This document shows positions 17,835-26,694 of a stretch of 64,000 nt of DNA, one piece after another. Origin of the DNA: Tissierella sp. P1 (GTDB lineage: Bacteria; Bacillota; Clostridia; Tissierellales; Tissierellaceae); contig NZ_NPMN01000016.1 of the NCBI RefSeq assembly GCF_002266425.1, positions 39,711 through 103,710 of the forward strand, in the 5' to 3' direction. How positions within the stretch are numbered: the stretch's first letter is position 1; each line of letters starts with the position of its first letter. The position numbers and the translations under genes were made by a program. The notes under the pieces are model-generated. The model ran no database searches, was not told where the DNA came from, and saw nothing but the letters and a program-made list of their open reading frames with translations.

Positions 17835-18780
17835 ATGAAAAAACATAAAAAATCCTTTATTATAAAGAAAAGGTATATTTTTTTGCTTGCTATTATATTT
17901 TTTTTAATTTGGCAGTATATCAGTAAAGATTTTTTGCAATTCAACTAATGCAGTTGCAGCCGTTAGTGTAGCAGACACTTTAAATATAATGGGCCCAAAC
18001 AATCCCGTTAGTATAGTTTTGGATGGGGAAATTAGACAAATTGAGGAAGAAAGATTGAGAGCAGAGGCAGAAAGAATAGCAGAAGAAAAGAGAATAGCAG
18101 AAGAGAAAAGAATTGCAGAAGAAAAGAGAATTAAAGAAGAAAAAACTAAAACGGAGGAACAAAAAATAGTAAATGAAGAAGCAAAAAAGGGGAAAATTGC
18201 TTATTTAACTTTTGATGATGGACCATCAAAGCAAATTACACCTGCAATTTTAGATATATTGGCTGATTATGATATCAAAGCTACATTTTTTATTTTAGGA
18301 AAAATGGCTAATATGAATCAAGATGTCCTAAAGAGAGTTTACGAAGAAGGTCATTCTATTGGACATCATTCTTATAGTCATAAATATAGTTATATATATA
18401 AAAATATTGATAACTTCTTAGGTGAGATTAATTCTACAGATAAAGTATTGAAAGAAGTTTTGGGAGAGGACTTTGAAACGAAATTACTAAGATTGCCAGG
18501 AGGGTCCTTTGAAAAACATAAACAAAAATTTTTAAAAGCAGCTACGGATAAAGGATATAAAAATTATAATTGGAATGCATTAAATGGCGATGCAGAAGGA
18601 ATAGATTTACCAAAAAATAAATTAATAAATAGATTGAAGGCTACAGCAAAGGGAAAAAAAGAAATCATTATATTAATGCATGATTCTGATTCCAAAAAAA
18701 CAACCGTTGAGGCTTTACCTGAAATAATTGATTATCTTATAGAAGAAGGATATGAATTTAGAGTACTGGATCAAGATTAA
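17835..18780 (+). CDS. Polysaccharide deacetylase with repeat-rich stalk, one frameshift near the N-terminus
   Basis: NodB-homology carbohydrate esterase (CE4), about 314 residues once repaired. The ATG at 17835 has AGGGGGGAC upstream and begins a lysine-rich signal-anchor that runs out of frame in AATTTGG near 17908-17910. Removing one T continues through CNSTNAVAAVSVADTLN into the rest of the protein. A helical repeat region (five copies of about RIAEEK, 18049-18150) precedes the catalytic domain: LTFDDGPSKQITPAIL (metal-binding DD), HSIGHHSYSH (His ligands), LRLPGGS, and IILMHDS. It would deacetylate peptidoglycan or a wall polymer outside the membrane. The response regulator starts 20 bases later. 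Confidence 0.85.
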
Positions 18781-18800
18781 AATTAAGGATGTGATTTTTA

Positions 18801-19496
18801 ATGAGTAAATCAATTCTTGTAGTAGAAGATGAATCATCTATAAGGAAGTTTGTAAGAATAAACCTTGAAAGGAATGGTTTCAAGGTACTGGAAGCAGGAA
18901 GTGGAGAAGAGGGAATAGAGATTGCAAGAAATGAAAAAGTGGATATAGTTATTTTAAATCTTATGTTACCAGGAATTGATGGTTTTGAAGTATGCAAAGT
19001 TCTACGAGAAGAGTTACCAAACTTAGGTATAATAATGTTAACTGCTAAATCTCAGGATGTAGATAAGATTATGGGGTTGGAGTATGGAACTGATGATTAT
19101 ATGACCAAGCCTTTTAATCCTACAGAGTTAATTTTAAGAGTAAAATCTTTAACGAGAAGAATAGAATCGTCAGAAAATATAAATGAAGACACTATATTGG
19201 TTTCTGAACCTTTTAAAATAGATACCTACTCCCGTAAGTTTTATAAAGAAAATTGTGAAATAGAGCTTACTCCTACTGAATATGCTATAGCCAAACTTTT
19301 TGTGGAAAATTCGGGAAAAGCTTTCAAAAGGGATGAAATATTAAACTTGGTATGGGGTTATGATTTTGTAGGTGATTCTAAAATTGTAGACGTAAATATT
19401 AGAAGACTTAGATCTAAGATAGAAGATGATTCTAGTAATCCCAATTTTATTGAAACTGTTTGGGGAATAGGATATAGATGGAAGATTAGAAGCTAG
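18801..19496 (+). CDS. OmpR/PhoB-family response regulator with Asn at the phosphorylation site
   Basis: A 231-residue two-domain regulator: receiver 1-120 and winged-helix DNA-binding 130-230 (ELTPTEYAIAKLFVENSGKAF ... VDVNIRRLRSKIEDD). The acidic pocket (E9, D10), the T of MLTAKS and the K of TKPF are all present. The phosphoacceptor position, normally Asp in ILDLMLP, is Asn53 (codon AAT at 18957-18959; ILNLMLPGIDG). If real, the protein cannot be phosphorylated in the usual way. It lies between the deacetylase and its histidine kinase, so the three probably form one regulatory unit. Confidence 0.93.
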   Translation: MSKSILVVEDESSIRKFVRINLERNGFKVLEAGSGEEGIEIARNEKVDIVILNLMLPGIDGFEVCKVLREELPNLGIIMLTAKSQDVDKIMGLEYGTDDYMTKPFNPTELILRVKSLTRRIESSENINEDTILVSEPFKIDTYSRKFYKENCEIELTPTEYAIAKLFVENSGKAFKRDEILNLVWGYDFVGDSKIVDVNIRRLRSKIEDDSSNPNFIETVWGIGYRWKIRS

Positions 19497-19540
19497 AATT
19501 TTGGCAAATTAACATTAGGTTAAGATTAGAGGAATGATTA

Positions 19541-20938
19541 ATGAGAAAAAGTATAAAGACTAGATTAGTTAAAAGTTTCATGCTGATTATTATTATAACC
19601 GTGGTTATTTTAGAGGTTGTATTAATAAATGGTATGAAAGACTATTATTATAAAAATATTGAGGATATACTTAGCAATCAGATAGAGTTTTCTATAGACT
19701 ATTATTTACGATATTTTTCTTTAGATAGATTAGAAGATATAGTCATAGACGATATAGATGTATTCTGGCAACATACAACAGCACAGGTTCAGATACTTAA
19801 CTCTGATGGAAAACTCATAATGGATTCTTTAGGGGTTACAAATGATAATTCAAACTTATATCCAGATATAAAAAAGGCAATAAATGGAGAAAAAGGAGTT
19901 TGGGTAGGAAATGTAAACTATTATAATAGTCCAGTAATGTCTGTTTCAGCAGCAATAAAAGATCAAGATAGAGTCATAGGAATTATCAGATTTATTACTT
20001 CTCTCAAGGAAACTAATGGAGTAATAAGATTTATTTCTTTTTTGTTGCTAGGTATGGGTGTTATAGTCGTTTTTATTTCTGGTATGGTAAGTGTTTTTCT
20101 TGCTAATTCTATAATACGGCCACTTCAGGAGGTAACGAGAGTTGCAGAAAAAATGGCTGATGGACAATTAAAAGTGAGAAGTGATATTGAACTAGAAGAT
20201 GAAATTGGTAGACTATCAGATACGCTAAACTATATGGCAGAGGAATTGGTTAAGAAAGAACAGATTAAGAATGATTTTATATCTTCGGTATCACATGAAC
20301 TTCGTACTCCACTTACATCTATAAAGGGGTGGGCAGCTACATTAAAATGTGAAGATTTTGGTGGAAATGAAATTATGTTAGATGGACTTGAAATCATTGA
20401 AAAAGAAAGTGATAGACTAAGTATTATGGTAGAAGAACTTTTAGATTTTTCTAGATTTGTTTCTGGAAGGATAAAGCTGGAAAATGATGAATTTCAGATA
20501 AAAGATACAATTGAAATGATAGGAAAACAACTAACACCTAGAGCAGTAAATAATAGGATTGAATTTATTATAAATATAGATCAAAGTCTTGGATATATGC
20601 TTGGAGATGAAAATAGAATAAAGCAGGTACTCATCAATCTATTAGATAATGCTTTTAAATTTACATCTGAAGATGGAAAAGTTATTTTAAATGCATATAA
20701 AGAAAATGATATTTTAGTATTAGAAGTAAAAGATAATGGAGTTGGTATATCTGAAGAAGATTTGCCAAAGGTGAAGGAAAAGTTTTACAAAGGGAAAAAC
20801 AGTAAATCTCATAGTGGCATCGGATTATCTATTTGTGATGAAATTGTTAAGCTTCATAATGGCACCATGGAAATATTATCTAATATAAACGAAGGAACTA
20901 GAGTAATAGTAAGATTGCCATTGAGGGAGGTCAGCTAA
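19541..20938 (+). CDS. Membrane sensor histidine kinase (WalK/PhoR-like)
   Basis: A 465-residue kinase with two transmembrane helices (about 10-30 and 165-192) flanking an extracellular sensor domain of about 130 residues, then a HAMP linker (VAEKMADGQLKVRSDIELEDEIG), HisKA with phosphorylatable His252 in SSVSHELRTPLTSIKG, and an ATPase domain with the N box (LINLLDNAFKFT), G1 (DNGVGI) and GIGLSIC. It is followed directly, with a one-base stop/start overlap, by the lipoprotein gene. Cognate partner should be the response regulator upstream, although that regulator lacks the acceptor Asp. Confidence 0.93.
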   Translation: MRKSIKTRLVKSFMLIIIITVVILEVVLINGMKDYYYKNIEDILSNQIEFSIDYYLRYFSLDRLEDIVIDDIDVFWQHTTAQVQILNSDGKLIMDSLGVTNDNSNLYPDIKKAINGEKGVWVGNVNYYNSPVMSVSAAIKDQDRVIGIIRFITSLKETNGVIRFISFLLLGMGVIVVFISGMVSVFLANSIIRPLQEVTRVAEKMADGQLKVRSDIELEDEIGRLSDTLNYMAEELVKKEQIKNDFISSVSHELRTPLTSIKGWAATLKCEDFGGNEIMLDGLEIIEKESDRLSIMVEELLDFSRFVSGRIKLENDEFQIKDTIEMIGKQLTPRAVNNRIEFIINIDQSLGYMLGDENRIKQVLINLLDNAFKFTSEDGKVILNAYKENDILVLEVKDNGVGISEEDLPKVKEKFYKGKNSKSHSGIGLSICDEIVKLHNGTMEILSNINEGTRVIVRLPLREVS

Positions 20939-22440
20939 TGAGAAAAGTATATTTAATTATATCTATTATAATATTATTCATTTTTTCGACTTCCTGTAGT
21001 ATTAATAAATTTGAGACTAAGGATAGAATAAAGGCTCCAGAAAATAATCTGCCTCCTATACAGGGTAAATGGATTATAGAGAAAGCTATCGATAGTCCTT
21101 ATAAAAAAGGAAGCATAGGAGATTCAGAGTCTTTAATTAATAAGGAGGCTTTGTTTCATAAATCTGCTACAGTAATAGGTGAAGATTATGTAGAAGAGCC
21201 TACCTATAAACTAAAGAATGTGAAACTTGCCGATTACTTATTGTATAAATATAAAGTGTCTCCTGAAGAATTAAATCTCTCTGAAGAGGAAGCTGAGATA
21301 ATAACTATATTAGGTAATAATCAATATTATGAGTTTATTAGATATAGTGATAATGAAATGATTACCTTCGTTGAAGATAGATTTTACTTTTTAAAGAAAA
21401 GTGTTGATCAAATAAGTAAAGAAGAAATTGATAGATATATAAATATTGAGAAAAGTATTATGAGAATTTCCAATGCGGAAGAAGTAGATATATTACGTTC
21501 TGGAATTCTTCTAGGGATAAAGTCTTATTCCTATGATGAAGTGAATCAAACTGATGGATGGAAATATAAGACCATTTGGATCAGAACCAACAATCGTAAT
21601 ATAGCTTCTGCATATGAAATGAATAATTTATTAGTGCCTAGAAAAAAAGGTTTTTGGTTTGTAGAGGTGAAAAGAGAGGATATAGATAATTCTGTAAATG
21701 ATAAGATTAGAGCAACGCAAAAAGGAAAATTTAAAGAGGGATTTCTTGATGATTCGGCTTCACTTCTTATAACAGCTTCCTTAAATCCTAAGGCAAAAGG
21801 GTTATATCCATCTATACTTAAAAATATTTTATATATTGGTAATGATTATATTTCTACAGAATTAATTGATTTATCAAATGACAAAAGAACTTTACAGGTT
21901 TACCCAATTGATTATTTAAACGATGAAAAAGGAATTAAAGTTTCAGATATAATTGGTGAGGAAGGGCTAAGGGTTTTTAAAGAAGGTGCTCAAAGTATAG
22001 TTAAAACTAATTCTAATATACTTTTAAATGAAGAGAGTTTTGGATTAGCGAGAAGAAATGGATATTGGATTATGAAGGGCCGAATAAATTATCAGAGTGA
22101 AGGTGAAGAATTTTATAAGGATTATAATATAAAGACAATTCCTCCTAAGGAATTAGTAAATTATGATGAGTTGGCCATACCATGGAATGTTATAAAATCT
22201 AAAGTGCCTGAAGCTATAGATGCTTATACCTCACCCAATGAAGATATAATTATTATTGTAACAAGAAATAATTTATTAATATATTCAATTAATAATCATG
22301 AAATATCTCAAAAGGAATTAGGAAGGATTAAAATAGATAACTCAGAAACCATTATAATGGCAGAATGGGCTACAGGTAGATATACTATGCTATGGGAAGA
22401 GGAATTTTTAAAGAATGAAGCTGAGGCGGTAGAATACTAA
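20938..22440 (+). CDS. Large lipoprotein of unknown function, linked to the two-component system
   Basis: A 500-residue protein with a lipoprotein signal (residues 1-20, lipobox STSC). The mature part is rich in beta-strand-like segments; I recognise no domain. There is a run of paired motifs (GKWIIEKAI near residue 43, GFWFVEVKRE and GYWIMKGRIN) that suggest repeated beta units. The start overlaps the kinase stop (ATG within TAATGAG), so translation is probably coupled and the protein may act as the sensor's extracellular partner. That role is inference. Confidence 0.6.
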   Translation: MRKVYLIISIIILFIFSTSCSINKFETKDRIKAPENNLPPIQGKWIIEKAIDSPYKKGSIGDSESLINKEALFHKSATVIGEDYVEEPTYKLKNVKLADYLLYKYKVSPEELNLSEEEAEIITILGNNQYYEFIRYSDNEMITFVEDRFYFLKKSVDQISKEEIDRYINIEKSIMRISNAEEVDILRSGILLGIKSYSYDEVNQTDGWKYKTIWIRTNNRNIASAYEMNNLLVPRKKGFWFVEVKREDIDNSVNDKIRATQKGKFKEGFLDDSASLLITASLNPKAKGLYPSILKNILYIGNDYISTELIDLSNDKRTLQVYPIDYLNDEKGIKVSDIIGEEGLRVFKEGAQSIVKTNSNILLNEESFGLARRNGYWIMKGRINYQSEGEEFYKDYNIKTIPPKELVNYDELAIPWNVIKSKVPEAIDAYTSPNEDIIIIVTRNNLLIYSINNHEISQKELGRIKIDNSETIIMAEWATGRYTMLWEEEFLKNEAEAVEY

Positions 22441-22461
22441 TATAGAGATGGGGGATGAATC

Positions 22462-22758
22462 ATGAAAGAATTAATCGTTCACTTAGAATTCGCAAAAATA
22501 TTAGGAGTGTTTGCATTAGGAGCAATAGTTATTACTTTTATAACCTATCTTATTTCTAAAAAAAATAGGGCTATAAAATATATTCCAGGATTCATCCTGA
22601 TTTTAATAGGAATATATAATCTATTTTATGTAGGTGTAGATTCTTCAACATTGGGGGATGTTAATAGATTATTGGTCGTTGTAACTACAATGATTGCTGG
22701 ATTTATTGGATTATCCACAGGGCTTATTATTGGGATATTTAAAAAGGGCAGAGAATAA
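22462..22758 (+). CDS. Small membrane protein (98 aa)
   Basis: Three hydrophobic helices: about 12-32, 39-57 and 70-92 (LLVVVTTMIAGFIGLSTGLIIGI). No family recognised. GGGGGAT precedes the ATG, and it follows the lipoprotein by 21 bases, so it is the last gene of the deacetylase/two-component operon. It ends two bases from the convergent glpP gene, with no clear terminator hairpin between them. Confidence 0.6.
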   Translation: MKELIVHLEFAKILGVFALGAIVITFITYLISKKNRAIKYIPGFILILIGIYNLFYVGVDSSTLGDVNRLLVVVTTMIAGFIGLSTGLIIGIFKKGRE

Positions 22759-22760
22759 AT

Positions 22761-23324
22761 TTATATATACCAAACATCTTTACAAGATGCAGATACAGCT
22801 ATAGCTCCAGCATCTAGACTAGAATCTAAATCATATTTATCCGTAATTAAACCACTGGCGATTACGGATATTTTTGTTTCTTTAATAACCTTTTTTATTA
22901 TTTTTGGCATTATTCCAGGAAGTATTTCAATAGCATTTGGTCGTGTTTTTTTTATGGAGGATATGGAATTTTCTAGAGAACATGAGTTAGGTATAAATAA
23001 TCTTTGTATAGTGAATACCCCCATATCCTTACTTAATTTCACTAAATTGTTCTTTTCTGTTATTATTCCGTCAGGAGATATATTTTTAATTATATATTCC
23101 AAACCCCAAGTATCTTTGGAAAAACCATCTATAGAGTCTATATGTATATATAAACCCTTATTTTTTGAACTTATTCTATAAGATATTTCTTTCAAGTTAA
23201 ATATATTTCCTGATAGAAGAAATATTATTTCACAGGGAGAATCTAAGGCATCATCTAATTTATCTAAATTTTGTACTGCTGCAATTATAGGATTCTTTGA
23301 TACTCTATCAAAAAAATGAATCAT
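22761..23324 (-). CDS. glpP: Glycerol-3-phosphate-responsive antiterminator
   Basis: A 187-residue protein of the GlpP family, which binds glycerol-3-phosphate and suppresses termination in glp leader RNAs. The TIM-barrel-like family segments are NPIIAAV, YIHIDSIDGFSKDTWGLEYI, PDGIITEKNNLV, TIQRLFIPNSCS, AIEILPGIMPKII and SVIASGLI. Full length. AGAGGTGA lies just upstream. No glpF, glpK or glpD gene is in this window, so its targets must be elsewhere. It forms a minus-strand run with the GIY-YIG and recX genes. Confidence 0.9.
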   Translation of the reverse strand: MIHFFDRVSKNPIIAAVQNLDKLDDALDSPCEIIFLLSGNIFNLKEISYRISSKNKGLYIHIDSIDGFSKDTWGLEYIIKNISPDGIITEKNNLVKLSKDMGVFTIQRLFIPNSCSLENSISSIKKTRPNAIEILPGIMPKIIKKVIKETKISVIASGLITDKYDLDSSLDAGAIAVSASCKDVWYI

Positions 23325-23361
23325 TATATCACCTCTAAAATCTTGTGATTCAACTATATAA

Positions 23362-23607
23362 TTAATTATAATCGCTAATAAGCTTTAATTTTTGGGACCT
23401 TGAAAGCTGCTTGATAGCATATTCTCTTCTTTGTGCTTCTATTTTATTATCAAATTTTTCGAAATATACTAGTTCAACTGGCAATCTTGCCCTAGTGTAC
23501 TTGGAAGCTTTACCTAAATTATGCATATATATTCTTTTATTTAAATCTACAGTCCAGCCTGTATAAAGAGTATTGTCCTTACATCGTAAGATATACACGT
23601 AGCACAA
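23362..23607 (-). CDS. GIY-YIG nuclease-domain protein (UPF0213/YhbQ-like)
   Basis: An 81-residue single-domain protein. It has YVYILRCKDNTLYTGWTVDL (GIY and YIG equivalents, YVY and YTG), KRIYMHNLGKASKYTRAR and the conserved Glu/Arg region LVYFEKFDNKIEAQRREYAIK. Family members are often annotated as excinuclease-like; their role in repair is not settled. TTG start with AGGTGA six bases upstream, which lies within the end of recX. Confidence 0.88.
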   Translation of the reverse strand: MCYVYILRCKDNTLYTGWTVDLNKRIYMHNLGKASKYTRARLPVELVYFEKFDNKIEAQRREYAIKQLSRSQKLKLISDYN

Positions 23608-23617
23608 ATTAAATCAC

Positions 23618-24235
23618 CTAATCCTTCAGGATTTCTTTCATAACTTTAGATATAATATCATAGGAATACCCTTTTCTCTGTAGGAAACCACTGAGTTTTC
23701 TATAGATGCTATTACGATCCTCTTTTTTATAAGAGGATAGTTTTTTCAATGCTAAATTCATTGCTGATTCATATTGTTCATCATAGTCAAGAATAAGAAG
23801 ATCATCAATGATATTTTTTGGTATTCCTTTCAAGATTAGTTCATACCTTATTCTTTCAGGGCCAAATTTACTTAAATTTATTTTATCTCTAATGAATGAT
23901 TCGGTGAAGGTTTTATCATCTAAATAACGATTTTCTCTACAATAATTCATTGCATTTTTGATATAAGAATCCTCAAAATTTTTACGCTTAAGGGCATTAT
24001 ACATTTCTTTTTCTGATCGTTGTCTATATGACAGTAAATTGAGTGCATAATTTAAAACTTTATTTTGTTCTTCAGATTGAAGAACGTCTTTAATGAAATC
24101 ATCATCTACTTCCATGCCGACTTCTAATTTATGTTTGAATCTTAATTCTTCTGCTATTCCTATGGAGAAAACATCATCTACGTAAATATTAACTCTATTT
24201 TTATTTCTTTGTGGTTCAATACTAGTAATTTTCAT
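23618..24235 (-). CDS. recX: RecX regulatory protein
   Basis: RecA-modulating protein of 205 residues with the tandem three-helix repeats of RecX: LNYALNLLSYRQRSEKEMYNAL, then RENRYLDDKTFTESFI and GPERIRYELILKGIPKNII. It limits or adjusts RecA filament extension during recombination. No recA in this window. AAAAGGAG lies seven bases before the ATG. The GIY-YIG gene follows after ten bases. Confidence 0.88.
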   Translation of the reverse strand: MKITSIEPQRNKNRVNIYVDDVFSIGIAEELRFKHKLEVGMEVDDDFIKDVLQSEEQNKVLNYALNLLSYRQRSEKEMYNALKRKNFEDSYIKNAMNYCRENRYLDDKTFTESFIRDKINLSKFGPERIRYELILKGIPKNIIDDLLILDYDEQYESAMNLALKKLSSYKKEDRNSIYRKLSGFLQRKGYSYDIISKVMKEILKD

Positions 24236-24298
24236 AATAACTCCTTTTGCTAAAATAATAATATTCTCACATTATATGCCATAAATATAAGTATTAGT

Positions 24299-24326
24299 AA
24301 AAAGTCTTGGTATACCAAGACTTTTT
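24299..24326 (-). terminator. Intrinsic terminator after PspC gene
   Basis: A perfect 12-bp stem, AAAAAGTCTTGG against CCAAGACTTTTT with loop TATA, lies downstream of the PspC gene and upstream of recX on the minus strand. Confidence 0.85.
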
Positions 24327-24429
24327 ATGACCCATAGGAAAGTTTCTACAAATCCTTTTCAAATTTTAACTTTTCTACAGGTTTCAAAACAGGCTTACTT
24401 AATTTATTCATTTTGGATATAAGCCTTTT

Positions 24430-24822
24430 TTATTTATCTCTTTGATTAATCAAGATATATATGCCCAATAATATTAATAGAACTGGCCAAAACCTCCATA
24501 AACTTGCGAGCCTTATGGTAAACCAAGGAAATAGTATCTTAGCTAACAAGAAACTACCCCATATTATTAATCCACCGCCTATTAAAAGAGGAGTATTATT
24601 GCGAAGTTTTTCATTATAATCATCACTATGAATAATTCCATCATCTTCAGGTATAACAAAGCTACATATTAGATAAACTACAAATGTAGTGCCAAAAGAT
24701 GGTAATCCAAGTAATACCCAGACAACACGTACTATAGTAGGATCAATATTAAAATATTCTCCTAAACCACCACAAACACCAGAAAAAACCCTGTTACTTT
24801 TAGAACGTTTTAATTTGTTCAA
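24430..24822 (-). CDS. PspC-domain membrane protein
   Basis: About 130 residues. The PspC domain is at the N-terminus (LKRSKSNRVFSGVCGGLGEYFNIDPTIVRVVWVLL), followed by two or three further hydrophobic helices. Start is taken at the TTG ending at 24822 because GGGGGTG precedes it; a longer open frame to 24972 has no ribosome site and poor composition. PspC-type proteins are linked to envelope stress, but the stress link of this gene is inference. It is divergent from the FHA gene. Confidence 0.85.
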   Translation of the reverse strand: MNKLKRSKSNRVFSGVCGGLGEYFNIDPTIVRVVWVLLGLPSFGTTFVVYLICSFVIPEDDGIIHSDDYNEKLRNNTPLLIGGGLIIWGSFLLAKILFPWFTIRLASLWRFWPVLLILLGIYILINQRDK

Positions 24823-25005
24823 ATTAACACCCCCATTTTTGCTTTTATAATATCTTATCAGATTTTCACTATTGTTTAAATAGTAGTTGCTAAAATTATT
24901 AATAATATTAGCAATATATTTAGAATGTATAGGTTTAAAATAATTCACAATGGACAAAGTTTGTGATAACATAGTTAAATAGAGAGAATTTTGGAGGAAT
25001 AGTTT

Positions 25006-25434
25006 ATGTACAATATATTAGCCATATTATTTAAATATATATTTATTGTAATTATATATTTATTCATCTTTAGTATTATTAGACTTATTTATTTAGATAT
25101 AAGAGGCATGGAAGGAATATCTTCTGATGAAAAAGTATATCTGAAACTAATTAATAGAAAAGATTCTTTACCATTTAAGATAAAAGAATATTACTCTATT
25201 GATGATTCTATTTCTTTAGGTAGACACGGGGATAATAATATTGTAGTAAAGGATCCCTTTGTTTCAAAGAGACATTTTCAGATAATAGAAGATGAAGGAG
25301 ATTATTATCTAGAAGATTTAAATAGTGCTAATGGCACTTATTTAAATGGGGATAAGATTTTTGATGTAGCAAGACTAAATGACGGAGATATTATTAGAAT
25401 TGGACAGATAGAATTTCTATTTGTGAATAGATGA
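25006..25434 (+). CDS. FHA-domain membrane protein
   Basis: A 142-residue protein with an N-terminal transmembrane helix (about 5-25) and a C-terminal forkhead-associated domain: SLGRHGDNNIVVKDPFVSKRHFQI and LEDLNSANGTYLNGDKI, which hold the canonical G-R, S-x-x-H and N-G residues. It would recognise phosphothreonine on the inner face of the membrane. It is the first gene of an FHA-FtsW-PBP2 cluster (12-base gap to the next gene), a group seen in many Firmicutes and Actinobacteria for wall synthesis under Ser/Thr kinase control. Confidence 0.92.
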   Translation: MYNILAILFKYIFIVIIYLFIFSIIRLIYLDIRGMEGISSDEKVYLKLINRKDSLPFKIKEYYSIDDSISLGRHGDNNIVVKDPFVSKRHFQIIEDEGDYYLEDLNSANGTYLNGDKIFDVARLNDGDIIRIGQIEFLFVNR

Positions 25435-25446
25435 TAGGAGAATATT

Positions 25447-26694
25447 ATGTTTAAAAAAGTAATTAGGGGGAAATCCCCAAGAAATTTATTATTTATTTTT
25501 GAAATTTTAGCTTTATCTTTATTATTAGTCTATCAAGGAGAAAAAATTGATAGATTAACATTAGGGACAGGTATAGGATTGATATTAATAATATATTTAT
25601 CAAATTATATATTAGCTAAGGTTTCTACTGGTGACAACTATATATTCTTAATTGTTACTATGCTAATATCCATAGGAATTATAATGATATATAGGATTGA
25701 TGAAGGGTTAGGTATTAAACAATTAATATGGTTATCAACTGGTATATTTGTGTTTTTTATAACCTATTTTATATTGAAGTATATTAGAGGATGGAAAAAT
25801 TGGATATATCTTTATACAGCAGGATCCTATGTTCTTTTTTTGATAACATTTATATTTGGAAGTAGAAAAAAAGGTGCTATAAACTGGGTCAACTTAGGAA
25901 AAGTTGCTTTTCAACCAGCCGAAATTACAAAACTCTTGCTTATTTTTATATTAGCAGCTTATTACTCTAATATTTCAAAATGGAAAGAAAAGAAATACTC
26001 GTCTTATTATTTAATGGGAGTTGTATATTCATTTATTATATTATTATTTTTGCAAAGAGATTTAGGCACAGCTCTAGTTTTTTATGCAATATTTATTGCA
26101 ATACAATTTATCTATGAGGAGGACAGAAAGCTAATCTTTTATAATATTGGTCTTTTTACTATAGGAGGTATATTGGGATATACATTATTTGACCATGTTA
26201 AAATTAGATTTCAAGCCTGGTTGAATCCTTGGAAATATATAGAGAGGCAAGGTTATCAGATAACACAGTCCTTATTTGCTATTGCTGAAGGTGGCTTCTT
26301 TGGTAGGGGATTAGGTCTAGGTCATCCAGAGTTTATTCCAGTAGTATACACAGATTTTATTTTTTCAGCTATTTGTGAGGAAATGGGAATTTTTACTGGC
26401 ATAGGTATAATAATGCTATTTATGATTTTAGTATACAGAGGGTTTAAGATTGGAATATCTCAAGAGAATCCATTTTATAAAATCTTGGCTTTAGGCATCA
26501 GTATTTTATTTGGAATTCAGTCATTTATTATCTTAGGCGGCGTACTTAAGATGATACCTTTAACAGGATTAACTTTACCATTTGTTAGCTATGGAGGTAG
26601 TTCTATATTATCAAGTTTTATTGCTTTAGGAATACTTCAAATATGTTCTGAGGAAATAGAAATTAAGGAGGACAAGGATGAACAAGGAGAATAA
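25447..26694 (+). CDS. FtsW/RodA/SpoVE-family glycosyltransferase
   Basis: A SEDS-family peptidoglycan polymerase of 415 residues with about ten transmembrane helices. Signatures are GARRWI-like GAINWVNLG, FQPAEITKLLLI, LQRDLGTALV, GYQITQSLFAIAEGGFFGRGLGLG, FIFSAICEEMG and LPFVSYGGSSILSS. Whether it serves elongation or division cannot be settled here. AGGAGAAT precedes the ATG. It overlaps the penicillin-binding protein gene by 17 bases, as expected for a SEDS-PBP pair. Confidence 0.92.
   Translation: MFKKVIRGKSPRNLLFIFEILALSLLLVYQGEKIDRLTLGTGIGLILIIYLSNYILAKVSTGDNYIFLIVTMLISIGIIMIYRIDEGLGIKQLIWLSTGIFVFFITYFILKYIRGWKNWIYLYTAGSYVLFLITFIFGSRKKGAINWVNLGKVAFQPAEITKLLLIFILAAYYSNISKWKEKKYSSYYLMGVVYSFIILLFLQRDLGTALVFYAIFIAIQFIYEEDRKLIFYNIGLFTIGGILGYTLFDHVKIRFQAWLNPWKYIERQGYQITQSLFAIAEGGFFGRGLGLGHPEFIPVVYTDFIFSAICEEMGIFTGIGIIMLFMILVYRGFKIGISQENPFYKILALGISILFGIQSFIILGGVLKMIPLTGLTLPFVSYGGSSILSSFIALGILQICSEEIEIKEDKDEQGE

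Noticed and set aside
18049..18150. Closely spaced repeats that might suggest a CRISPR array.
   Set aside because: The 18-base units are adjacent, in frame and code for charged helix (RIAEEK); there are no spacers.
24346..24411. 21-codon minus-strand frame beginning MNKLSKPVLKP, slightly like the start of a small acid-soluble spore protein.
   Set aside because: No ribosome site, only partial resemblance and too short; it lies between the PspC gene end and its terminator.
24822..24972. N-terminal extension of the PspC protein.
   Set aside because: The extension has no ribosome site and odd composition, whereas GGGGGTG directly precedes the TTG ending at 24822.
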